Shown in pieces: positions 1-6,714 of a stretch of 64,000 bases of DNA (the first letter of the stretch is position 1; each line of letters begins with the position of its first letter). The stretch comes from Tolypothrix tenuis PCC 7101 (GTDB lineage: Bacteria > Cyanobacteriota > Cyanobacteriia > Cyanobacteriales > Nostocaceae): positions 5,721,298 through 5,785,297 of the forward strand of contig NZ_AP018248.1 in assembly GCF_002368295.1 (NCBI RefSeq). The letters run 5' to 3'. Both the position numbers and the translations under genes were made by a program. The notes below the pieces were generated by a model. The model was not told the origin of the DNA, made no database searches, and saw only the letters and a program-made list of their open reading frames with translations.

Positions 1-662
1 CTCGCCCTCATCTCTTCCACACCATTCTTGCTGATGAAGTCGTCCATTCCCTTTCCCTCGTCTACCGTCCATTGTCCGGTGGCTATCTTGCACGTAGCAC
101 CAGCTTCAATGATAAGAGACGCTAGCTCGATGGATGCCTTGATGACATCCTTGTTCGTTGCTGCATCCGCATCGAACGCAATGATGAAATCCTTAATCCC
201 GTACTTTATCTGTGACCGAATATCGTCGATGAGTACTTTTTTGCCGTCACTATCTTTCGTTCTACCCATCCAGACACCAGCGACCGACTCGACTGGCAAC
301 CCTTCACTCGCCGCCTTGATAGCTTTGAAGTGCCCCTCTGTTAAAACACGATATGCATGACCATAGGGAGATACTTCGCTCGGTGGTACTGATGGCGTAA
401 ATAATCCTGGGGTGCTACCAGTCGGGGATAAATACTTATTAGTTTTTCCGTTCTTACCTACTCGTGGTTCGTCTGGTCTAAACTGCTGACTGCGTGGGTG
501 TTTGCCTATCAACCAACCCTTAGTGGGTTTACCATCCCATCGTTCGACACGCTGGCAGTTTGCCTCTATCCAACTAGCAGGAATATCGCGGTCATTAGCC
601 AATTGGGTAACGTCTGCATCGTAACCCTGTACACGTCCAAAAAGGTCTGTTATAGTAGCCAT
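1..662 (-). CDS. DUF3854 (Toprim-like) replication/primase-type protein, 3'-truncated by window edge
   Basis: A minus-strand frame opens with ATG at 660-662 (protein start MATITDLFGRVQGYDADV) and stays open to base 1, so only the N-terminal 220 or so residues are visible. The middle contains RVLTEGHFKAIKAA, VESVAGVWMGR and, further on, FIIAFDADAATNKDVIKAS. This EG...AFDAD pattern is typical of the Toprim-like fold of DUF3854 proteins encoded next to plasmid and phage primase/helicase modules. It probably acts in replication of the element. It is the last of three co-oriented genes with the small protein at 798-1091 and the ATPase at 1336-2319. The exact enzymatic role cannot be fixed because the C-terminal part is outside the window. 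Confidence 0.75.
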   Translation of the reverse strand, partial: MATITDLFGRVQGYDADVTQLANDRDIPASWIEANCQRVERWDGKPTKGWLIGKHPRSQQFRPDEPRVGKNGKTNKYLSPTGSTPGLFTPSVPPSEVSPYGHAYRVLTEGHFKAIKAASEGLPVESVAGVWMGRTKDSDGKKVLIDDIRSQIKYGIKDFIIAFDADAATNKDVIKASIELASLIIEAGATCKIATGQWTVDEGKGMDDFISKNGVEEMRA

Positions 663-684
663 ATAGTTTTTATGTTTTGAATGT

Positions 685-719
685 CACCCGCATCGCTTCA
701 TTGCATGGCGGGTGTTTTT
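685..719 (+). terminator. Terminator-like hairpin, plus strand
   Basis: Perfect 7-bp arms CACCCGC (685-691) and GCGGGTG (708-714) are followed by five T (715-719), the layout of a rho-independent terminator for plus-strand transcription. All clear genes here run on the minus strand, so it would end an antisense or unannotated transcript. It may instead simply be a hairpin in the DUF3854 leader. Confidence 0.4.
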
Positions 720-797
720 ACGTTTATCAGCCTAGCAACAAGTTTTTACATGGAAAAGCCTTAGCTAGGCTGGTGATGGGTTTACAAGCGACTAATA

Positions 798-1091
798 CTA
801 GTCACCAGTTACAGTCTTAATATCTATCCCAAGCGCTGATATCTTTTCCCTAATGCTTTCAGCAAGCAACTTAGCCTTGCTATAGCGCGGATTCTTGCTG
901 ATGTCCTTGTTGTTAATTTCCTGTTCCCATTGCTGAATCTCAGCATCTAACTCAGCCAGGAATAGGTACAAGTCATCTAACTTTGGGGCAATACTGGCGG
1001 GTACACGCACCTGCACGGTGTCTTCCCCATACTTCTTAGGTCTTCCGCCACCGGGGGCACGCTTGCCGCTTGTTGGCACTCCTCTAGGCAT
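798..1091 (-). CDS. Small basic plasmid-type protein, possible DNA-binding regulator
   Basis: The protein has 97 residues. The first 22 are rich in Gly, Pro, Arg and Lys (MPRGVPTSGKRAPGGGRPKKY), followed by a beta-like stretch (VQVRVPASIAPKLDDLYLFL) and a long charged helix. A basic tail, a short strand and helices recall ribbon-helix-helix or CopG-like plasmid copy-control proteins, but I recognise no specific family. It sits between the ATPase and DUF3854 genes in the same orientation, separated from them by 244 and 135 bases, so it may be a regulator of the element. The role is inferred from size and context only. Confidence 0.6.
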   Translation of the reverse strand: MPRGVPTSGKRAPGGGRPKKYGEDTVQVRVPASIAPKLDDLYLFLAELDAEIQQWEQEINNKDISKNPRYSKAKLLAESIREKISALGIDIKTVTGD

Positions 1092-1317
1092 CTCTGAAAT
1101 CTCCCACTAGTCGATAAATGTAAACCGATTGACAGTTAAGGCTCAACCGGGGAATTTTGCGATCGCGCTTTTTAGGAAACTATGGGAGCATCGCTCAAAC
1201 CCTCTTCCTGTAAGCCTGTTCTTATTATTGTGACAAAATAAGAGAATGTCAAGAGGGACACGATGACGGATGACGATAGAAAGACACCTTTATTTTTTCG
1301 GGTGCCACACGCGATCG

Positions 1318-1343
1318 CTACATAGTACTCATGTACTATGTAG
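1318..1343. promoter_or_regulatory. Perfect 11-bp inverted repeat overlapping the ATPase stop codon
   Basis: CTACATAGTAC (1318-1328) and GTACTATGTAG (1333-1343) are perfect inverted arms around a 4-base loop. The minus-strand stop codon TAG of the ATPase gene lies inside the right arm. There is no T-run immediately after the hairpin on either strand, so it is not a standard terminator. It could be an operator for the next gene, an mRNA processing or stability hairpin, or a protein-binding site of the element. Confidence 0.5.
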
Positions 1344-2319
1344 CGTCATTTAATATTCGTGTCATCAGTTGTCGTCCTTTCTGGTAGTCAGCGCCACGAT
1401 ACCCTAGTACATCTTTAATGATGCGAGTGTCACTGTATCCCGCATCTTTTAACGGGAGGATGGTACTTTTCAGCCCGCCTGTAACTGGTTTTTCTGGTTC
1501 TAAAAACTCTGGTGAATCATGTATATCAAGCGGTTCAGGAGTTTCGGTACTGGGTAAAACTGGTTTTTCGGGTACACGCACTATTACCGCTTTGTAACTG
1601 GTAAGGTCTGGCAGTTGGCATGGCTCGTCATCCACCATGCAGCGATACTTACCTGACTGTAGCCATTGCACCAAACCCTCATCTTTTAGACGCTTGGCAT
1701 GATTTACCGCAAACTTACCCAAACGTATATAGCGGAAATTGGAGCGGATAGCGCCATCACCTTCTATCCCTAATGCTGTAACGCTATCGCTTTGTGACAG
1801 TGCAATGACGAATATCTTGGGTTTTCTTCCTCGCCTGGCAATCCTTCCTAACCACATTGGGGCAATATCGCATTCATCTTTTAGGACTGGGAACTCTTCA
1901 GCAATGATGCATAAATCTTTTCCTGTGTTTGCTTTGTCGCCATCTGTAGCGCGTGCCACAATGCGTTTTTGCATCTCTAGTAAGTCGTCGTTCATTGATG
2001 CGGAAATATCCGCAAAGTTTCCACCCTTTCCTATTACTTCCAATCCTTGCCACTCATCAATAGAAGCATCGGGGTCGTACACTTTCACTTGTGAATTACT
2101 CTGTTGCGCTAGCCATTGAGCAATTGTACTTTTACCTGTCCCAGTGTCACCGATGATTAAGCAGTGTTTACCAGCTATCGCTTCTAAAATGTTGACGGCT
2201 GTTGCCACGGCCACAGTAGAAAGTTTTTCTGTTTGTGATTCAACCGCTATGGCGGACAAGGGCATACCGTTGAGGGGCATTGCGTCATAAAAGCGCTCGA
2301 AATGCGCTAATGGGCTCAA
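1336..2319 (-). CDS. FtsK/HerA-like P-loop ATPase of plasmid type
   Basis: This 327-residue protein has a Walker A motif GDTGTGKST near residues 57-65 and a Walker B-like LCIIAEEFP near 134-142, followed by a conserved IARRGRKPKIFVIALSQS strand-loop as in FtsK/HerA/VirD4-type DNA-pumping ATPases. The C-terminus (YSDTRIIKDVLGYRG) looks like a helix-turn-helix. It lacks membrane segments, so it is a soluble partitioning, packaging or mobilisation ATPase, not an FtsK translocase. Two starts are possible: ATG at 2317-2319 lies inside the tRNA fragment, while ATG at 2278-2280 (MPLNGMPLSAIAV) is just inside the element. The first 13 residues therefore overlap the attachment site. Confidence 0.75.
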   Translation of the reverse strand: MSPLAHFERFYDAMPLNGMPLSAIAVESQTEKLSTVAVATAVNILEAIAGKHCLIIGDTGTGKSTIAQWLAQQSNSQVKVYDPDASIDEWQGLEVIGKGGNFADISASMNDDLLEMQKRIVARATDGDKANTGKDLCIIAEEFPVLKDECDIAPMWLGRIARRGRKPKIFVIALSQSDSVTALGIEGDGAIRSNFRYIRLGKFAVNHAKRLKDEGLVQWLQSGKYRCMVDDEPCQLPDLTSYKAVIVRVPEKPVLPSTETPEPLDIHDSPEFLEPEKPVTGGLKSTILPLKDAGYSDTRIIKDVLGYRGADYQKGRQLMTRILNDAT

Positions 2320-2352
2320 ACCTATTCGGGGGTTCGAATCCCCCCCTCTCCG
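2292..2352 (+). other. 3' half of tRNA-Ser(CGA): attachment-site junction
   Basis: An anticodon stem-loop is intact: AGCGC (2292-2296), loop TCGAAAT with anticodon CGA (2298-2300), and GCGCT (2304-2308). A 19-base long variable arm of serine (class II) type follows. The T arm is GGGGG/TTCGAAT/CCCCC (2328-2344), then comes the 3' acceptor strand CCTCTCC and discriminator G (2345-2352). The expected 5' acceptor GGAGAGG and a D arm are absent upstream, so this is not a functional tRNA. It marks the att junction between the element on the left and chromosome on the right. Confidence 0.8.
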
Positions 2353-2355
2353 TTT

Positions 2356-2720
2356 TAAATAGTTATCGTTCTAGACTATGGAAGTTAAAACTACAAGATT
2401 TTGCGGATGAAATTAATAAAACGATTCATGTATGCCATTTCCCTCCCGGCACCAGTAAATGGAATAAGATTGAGCATCGCTTGTTTTGCCACATTACTCA
2501 AAATTGGCGTGGTAGACCTTTAACTAGTTTGCAAGTCGTGATTAATTTAATTCGCAATACTACCACCCAACAAGGATTAGAAGTATAAGCTAGCTTAAAT
2601 GAAAATCGTTACGAAACAGGAATCAAAGTTACAGACCAAGATTTTCATGCTATTGCTATTGAGCGCAACTCTTTTCGTGGTGAATGGAACTATGTAATTA
2701 AGCCCAGAATTCCTGCTTAA
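2356..2720 (+). pseudogene. ISAzo13-family transposase remnant (C-terminal part)
   Basis: The plus-strand frame encodes SYRSRLWKLKLQDFADEI, ITVCHFPP-like VCHFPPGTSKWNKIEHRLF, NWRGRPLTS and, after an in-frame TAA at 2586-2588, RYETGIKVTDQDFHAIAIE and FRGEWNYVIKP. These are hallmark blocks of the DDE domain and C-terminus of ISAzo13 (Rhodopirellula-type) transposases. The N-terminal two-thirds is missing: the match starts only a few bases after the tRNA fragment ends. An internal stop plus 5' truncation make it a dead gene. No terminal inverted repeats were found. Confidence 0.8.
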
Positions 2721-2865
2721 TGGTTCAACTTATTTTTACATGAATCCTTAAGTAATTTACCAACAGATGAATTTCTACCTCAGCAGACTAGCAAACGCTC
2801 TAGCACTGCTTGTATTTTCATGAATGGCAGAAAATATGCTGAAAAAAGAAAAATTTTTGAACTCT

Positions 2866-3070
2866 AGCTAGATCTAAAAAATAAGAGTATTTACAGAGAT
2901 GAAAATGTCAGAGAATTAGCTGAACTCATTAAATAATATAGTCTGATAAAACCGCTGATTGTTACACCAGACGGTACGATTATTAGTGGAAATAGGAGAT
3001 GTAAAGGAAAATTTTTGGTATTCCTGTGAATTATAGGAGTACCAAAATTAATAATGTTGAGGGCAATAAA
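2866..3070 (+). pseudogene. ParB-like N-terminal domain remnant
   Basis: Reading from about 2870 gives IYRDENVRELAELIK, a stop (TAA), then YSLIKPLIVTPDGTIISGNRR. This is the ParB/Srx-type domain signature (PLIV...dG.iisGnrR). A shift of frame then restores FGIPVNYRSTKINNVEGNK, matching the VPV.YR...nD.EA segment that follows in intact homologues. At least one nonsense codon and one frameshift are needed, so it is a decayed gene. Plasmid and restriction-modification loci often carry such ParB-like proteins; the original role is unknown. The stretch 2721-2865 between this and the transposase remnant holds nothing recognisable. Confidence 0.65.
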
Positions 3071-3102
3071 AAATCCACACCTGACCCGGTGGGTAGGTGT
3101 GG
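3067..3102 (-). terminator. Rho-independent terminator of rpaA
   Basis: Arms CCACACCT (3075-3082) and AGGTGTGG (3095-3102), extended inside by ACCC/GGGT, are flanked on the plus strand by a run of A at 3067-3073, i.e. a U-run on the minus-strand transcript. It lies just downstream of the rpaA stop codon at 3108. Confidence 0.85.
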
Positions 3103-3107
3103 GTAGG

Positions 3108-3851
3108 TTATTCAACCACTGATGTTGAAGCTCCTTCAGCGGATGAAGGTACGCTAGGTAATTCAAGACAATATCCTGCTCCGTATACTGTCTTGATATA
3201 GCGGGGATGACGGGGATCTGGTTCGAGTTTGGTTCTTAAGTGACGAATATGAACTCGAATTGTCTCAATGTCATCGTCTGGATCGTAACCCCAAACTTCC
3301 CGCAGGATTTCGCTAGGAGAAACTGTCTGTCCGTGGCGTTGGAGCAAGCAATGAAGTAACTCAAATTCCAAGTGAGTCAGTTTGACTGTCTCATGAAACC
3401 AGATGGCCTCGAATCTTTCGGGAACGAGGGTAAGCGGGCCATAATTCAGAATTTCGCTGTGCTTTGCTGCTTGAGGAATACGATCGGTGCGCCGCAAAAG
3501 CGCTCGCACTCGTGCCAGCATTTCTTCCACTTCAAAGGGCTTGGTAAGGTAGTCATCAGCTCCAGCATTGAAGCCTTCTACCTTATCTTGTGTTTGGCTT
3601 AAAGCCGTCAACATTAACACGGGAATTTCAGCGGTGCGCTCGTCCCGACGCAGCCGTTGGCAAACAGTAAATCCATCTACCCTGGGCAACATCAAATCGA
3701 GCATGATCAAGTCTGGTTGTAGCTGGAGAGCTAGCGCTTGACCTTTTATTCCGTCTTCCGCTTGACTAACATCGTAGCCAGCCATTTCCAAGTTGACGGC
3801 AACGAGTTCTGAAATTGCTGGGTCATCGTCTATGACAAGAATCCTCGGCAT
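3108..3851 (-). CDS. rpaA: Response regulator RpaA (OmpR/PhoB family)
   Basis: A 247-residue protein with a receiver domain (residues 1-120; acidic pocket D8-D10, phosphoacceptor D52 in IMLDLMLPR, conserved K in YLTKPFE) and a C-terminal winged-helix DNA-binding domain (about 140-235, ending VWGYDPDDD...VYGAGYCLEL). The sequence agrees along its length with the cyanobacterial RpaA I know, the output regulator of the KaiABC clock through SasA and CikA and a factor in phycobilisome/photosystem association. RpaB, the other close candidate, begins differently. It is transcribed alone and ends in a clear terminator. The start is the ATG giving MPRILVIDDDP, which matches the family's usual N-terminus. 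Confidence 0.9.
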   Translation of the reverse strand: MPRILVIDDDPAISELVAVNLEMAGYDVSQAEDGIKGQALALQLQPDLIMLDLMLPRVDGFTVCQRLRRDERTAEIPVLMLTALSQTQDKVEGFNAGADDYLTKPFEVEEMLARVRALLRRTDRIPQAAKHSEILNYGPLTLVPERFEAIWFHETVKLTHLEFELLHCLLQRHGQTVSPSEILREVWGYDPDDDIETIRVHIRHLRTKLEPDPRHPRYIKTVYGAGYCLELPSVPSSAEGASTSVVE

Positions 3852-4006
3852 TCTTAAAAAATTATTACTACTTATTAAGGATAAATAAGAACCTTTGGTA
3901 GATACAAAGATTTCTGTATTGATTATAAAAAAGATTTGAAATATAACATAAATCTTAAAATAAACAAGCTGAAGAAATCTCCCTCAATGTACACGAAATA
4001 CTCTAT

Positions 4007-5074
4007 ATGATGTGTTACGCTCCCTACAATCCGCCTTGGTTCCTACAAAATGGTATAGCAATGACTGTATACACAGCTTTGTGGGGAAGTCGTTATTGGG
4101 AAAGTACAATTAAAAATCCCGAGCCGCAATATCATAAAACAGTTTTGACTGGTGGGCAAGGTGTACCAATTTTTTGTTGGGTAGCGATACCAAAAGATGC
4201 TCATAGTACGATTATTGGCACTTATGGTATTACAGGAGAATTAGGTACGCAATGGTTTTTAAGAATTTTAGGAAGTAAAGCTTACGCTGAAGGGTATGCT
4301 GTGGTGTTATTTGATTGGCGTGCTCATGGCAAGACAGCTGATTTGTCACCAACTTTAATGTCCGATGGGTTGTATGAGGGAGAAGATTTTGTCCGTCTAG
4401 CCGCCGCATCTGCTGCAATGGGATGTCCCAAGAAATTTTGGTTTGTGGGGTTTTCCTTAGGGGGACAATTGGCGCTGTGGGGTTTAAAAGCTGCTATGGA
4501 GCTAAATAGTAGCGATGAGGATTTAGGAATCACAGCCAGTGATATTGGCGGTAGTGCAGTTATTTGCCCAAATTTGGATTCTGCGCGATCGCTAGCTTAT
4601 TTAGTTCAATATCCCTTTGGTAGGTATTTAGAGGCTAATATAGCCCGAAAATTAGAACAACTGGCATGGCAGATACATGATGCTCATCCTGGTAGTCTCG
4701 ATCCAATGGCGATTAAACGGGCAAAGAGTATCTGGAATTTTGATCAGGAACTGGTAATTGAAAAATTAGGTTTTTCTTCTGTAGAAGCTTATTACCAAGC
4801 CAGCAGTCCTTTGCAGTTTCTACCACATCTCTCAAAACCCACATTGATTATCTATGCCGCTGATGACCCATTTTTTGACCCAAAAATTATTCCTGATTTA
4901 GAAGCGGCTTGTGCTAACAATTCAATGATAGATTTGATGCTCACACGCTATGGGGGACATATTGGCTACTTGAATAGTGCCAAAGGTCAGCTTCAAGCCC
5001 AAGATTCAGACCCTTGGTGGGCTTGGAATAGAGTTTTACACTGGATTGAGCAACAGCGGAAACAGCAGGATTAA
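4007..5074 (+). CDS. Alpha/beta hydrolase, YheT/COG0429-like
   Basis: This 355-residue protein has the nucleophile elbow GFSLGG (Ser near 152), an acidic residue in AADDPFFDP and a catalytic His in GGHIGY. Together with the long substrate-binding insertion, this is the pattern of the YheT/ABHD1-3 branch of hydrolases (COG0429). The substrate is unknown; family members act on lipids or esters. No signal peptide is obvious, so it is probably cytoplasmic or membrane-associated. The ATG at 4007 is kept because YNPPWFLQNG looks like part of the conserved N-terminus; an internal ATG at 4061 (MTVYTALW) is an alternative. It is monocistronic, about 155 bases after the rpaA start, divergent from it. 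Confidence 0.75.
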   Translation: MMCYAPYNPPWFLQNGIAMTVYTALWGSRYWESTIKNPEPQYHKTVLTGGQGVPIFCWVAIPKDAHSTIIGTYGITGELGTQWFLRILGSKAYAEGYAVVLFDWRAHGKTADLSPTLMSDGLYEGEDFVRLAAASAAMGCPKKFWFVGFSLGGQLALWGLKAAMELNSSDEDLGITASDIGGSAVICPNLDSARSLAYLVQYPFGRYLEANIARKLEQLAWQIHDAHPGSLDPMAIKRAKSIWNFDQELVIEKLGFSSVEAYYQASSPLQFLPHLSKPTLIIYAADDPFFDPKIIPDLEAACANNSMIDLMLTRYGGHIGYLNSAKGQLQAQDSDPWWAWNRVLHWIEQQRKQQD

Positions 5075-5127
5075 GAGGTGAGAGGTGGTTAAAGCCAAAG
5101 GAAAAAATACAAAACCTTTCCCCTTTG

Positions 5128-5180
5128 ACTCGTCTCCTGTGGAGACGCTACGCGTAGCTTGCTTAAGCGCAGGGGTACAC
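5128..5180. repeat. Dispersed palindromic repeat (gctacgcgtagc type)
   Basis: The stretch contains the overlapping palindromes GTCTCCTGTGGAGAC and GCTACGCGTAGC followed by TTGCTTAAGCG. Related sequence recurs at 49868-49920 (GGACGCTACGCGTTAAGCGTAGC) and around 63850. Such elements are common between genes in Nostocales. It lies between two genes without coding potential. Confidence 0.6.
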
Positions 5181-5280
5181 CTTTTTCCAACTTCTGCAAG
5201 ACGTATATTTTGATTGGGAACGCAAGTAGGAAGTTGTGTAAGCTAAAAACACAGCAGATTTCCAGTTATCCCACCATCTT

Positions 5281-6054
5281 ATGCAGCAGTCAACTCAAGA
5301 CAATAAACGCGATTTTCTCCGCCAGATTGTCACCCTAGTGGCAATTATTGGCGCTTTTGTAGTGAATATATTATCAAATATTTTTCCGCTAAATGGGCTG
5401 AGTATTGGGCAAATTTCCAATAATTTGTTCAAAAATGTCTTGATTATCCCTGCTAACTATGCATTCGCTATTTGGGGATTGATTTACCTTGGTTTATTTG
5501 CTTTTGGCATTTACCAATTTCTACCCAGCCAGAAATATGATTCTGATTTACGCAATACAGGATATTTCTTAGTAATTGCCTCTATTGCTCAAAGTATTTG
5601 GGTATACCTATTTCTGTCTAGGCTGTTTGTCTTTTCTGTTGTAGCAATGTTGTTGATTTTGCTACCTCTAATTGTGATATATCTGCGATTAAATATTGGT
5701 AACCAACTTGCATCTAGACAAAAAAAGTGGTTTATATACAAACCTATTAGCATTTATCTCAGTTGGATTAGTGTCGCAACTATTGTTAATGTTGCCTGTG
5801 CTTTATATTTTCAAGGTTGGAATGGTTGGGGTATTTCTGGGGAAATGTGGACTGCGATTTTGCTGTTCATAGCAACTGCAATTGCTGTAGTTATTGTTAT
5901 GCAACGCCAAGACATTGCTTATACTGGAGTCACGGTATGGGCAATCTTAGCGATCGCCATCAAGCACTGGAATAATCCTCTACTTAGAAATGTGGCTTTA
6001 GCTTTGGTAATTGCCCTTGTCTTGATTACTATATTTAAGATTAGACGTAATTAA
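5281..6054 (+). CDS. TspO/MBR-related membrane protein (tryptophan-rich sensory protein type)
   Basis: The 257-residue protein is almost entirely hydrophobic, with about seven predicted transmembrane segments. The block IPANYAFAIWGLIYLGL (residues about 58-74) matches the PxxxFxxxWxxIY signature of TspO-like tryptophan-rich sensory proteins, and W residues recur in later helices. It is longer than classic five-helix TspO (about 160 residues), placing it in the larger bacterial branch. TspO proteins bind tetrapyrroles and affect stress signalling; a similar role here is inference. The gene stands alone, with repeat DNA upstream and 0.6 kb without genes downstream. Confidence 0.65.
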   Translation: MQQSTQDNKRDFLRQIVTLVAIIGAFVVNILSNIFPLNGLSIGQISNNLFKNVLIIPANYAFAIWGLIYLGLFAFGIYQFLPSQKYDSDLRNTGYFLVIASIAQSIWVYLFLSRLFVFSVVAMLLILLPLIVIYLRLNIGNQLASRQKKWFIYKPISIYLSWISVATIVNVACALYFQGWNGWGISGEMWTAILLFIATAIAVVIVMQRQDIAYTGVTVWAILAIAIKHWNNPLLRNVALALVIALVLITIFKIRRN

Positions 6055-6101
6055 AGATAGGTGCATAAATGGGGCATGATTTTAATAGTTTTGTAGGATA
6101 A

Positions 6102-6143
6102 GCATCTTACCAGCGATTTATATTTATAAGGCAGGTAAGATGC
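6102..6143. terminator. Inverted repeat downstream of the TspO-like gene
   Basis: Perfect 10-bp arms GCATCTTACC (6102-6111) and GGTAAGATGC (6134-6143) enclose 22 bases. The hairpin starts 48 bases after the preceding stop codon. No T-run follows, so termination is uncertain; it could be an mRNA-stabilising hairpin or a small repeat. The rest of 6144-6371 shows nothing I recognise. Confidence 0.4.
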
Positions 6144-6371
6144 ATAACACAATAATTATCTATAAATTCAGCAATGCCGAAGTTTAATTAAACAGGTTTA
6201 GATACTGAACTGTAATATTTAGGTGCTGAAGCAAATTCTTCTGTAACTAAATCCTTGCCAGAAGAAAGTTATTACGGCTTTTGTCTTAGCTTAATTTTTT
6301 ATTTTATTATCCTTATTGTTTTCTTAACCAGTCAGTGAATATATTGTTCAGACTAGTTGAGTCGGGTATAT

Positions 6372-6412
6372 TTTAACTATTTGTTTTATCTAACTTATAT
6401 TTCTCTTAATCT
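6372..6412 (+). promoter_or_regulatory. Putative PHO box upstream of the RTX phytase/GDPD gene
   Basis: Four 8-mers spaced by 3 bases (11-base period) read TTTAACTA, GTTTTATC, CTTATATT and CTTAATCT. The first and last match the cyanobacterial PHO-box half-site YTTAAYYT at 7 of 8 and 8 of 8 positions; the middle two are weaker. Binding of the phosphate regulator PhoB (SphR) is inferred from this resemblance and from the phosphatase-type gene downstream, whose start is 230-300 bases away. Confidence 0.4.
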
Positions 6413-6714
6413 TGCACAGACAATATGATTAGCGATAGGGCAGTCATCAATATTCATGATAGTCAATGCTTTTGTGATAGATGCATTGCCTATATCAGCA
6501 CAAATTTTTGCACGTAATTAGTTTAGTGATATCTCAATTATGGCGACAGAGTAGGCGCAGAGGAACAAAGAAATACAGATATTAGCGTGTGGTTTAAATA
6601 CATGAAAAATGCTGTAAATAAACGATTTTCCAGATAGGAGAAAGGGTGCATCAACCTTTTCTAGATATTACTTATTTAATCGGTAAATCTTGCAATCATA
6701 AATTGAGGTTTTTC

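Larger units (their letters stand above)
1..2352. mobile_element. Right end of an integrated plasmid-like element
   Basis: The first 2.3 kb carries only plasmid/phage-type genes, all on the minus strand: a P-loop ATPase, a small basic protein and a DUF3854 replication protein. The segment stops at a 3' half of tRNA-Ser(CGA) at 2292-2352 with no matching 5' half. That arrangement is what remains at the distal end when an element integrates into a tRNA gene and rebuilds the intact tRNA at its other end, which would lie left of this window. Neither an integrase nor the other end is visible, so the element's type (integrated plasmid, ICE or prophage) is inferred. Confidence 0.6.

Noticed and set aside
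28..360. Plus-strand frame of 110 codons at the left end
   Set aside because: It lies opposite the DUF3854 reading frame, which has the clear Toprim-like motifs.
2280..2588. Plus-strand frame starting in the tRNA fragment and running into the transposase remnant
   Set aside because: The start is accidental; only the part after 2356 is real transposase sequence, and it belongs to a pseudogene.
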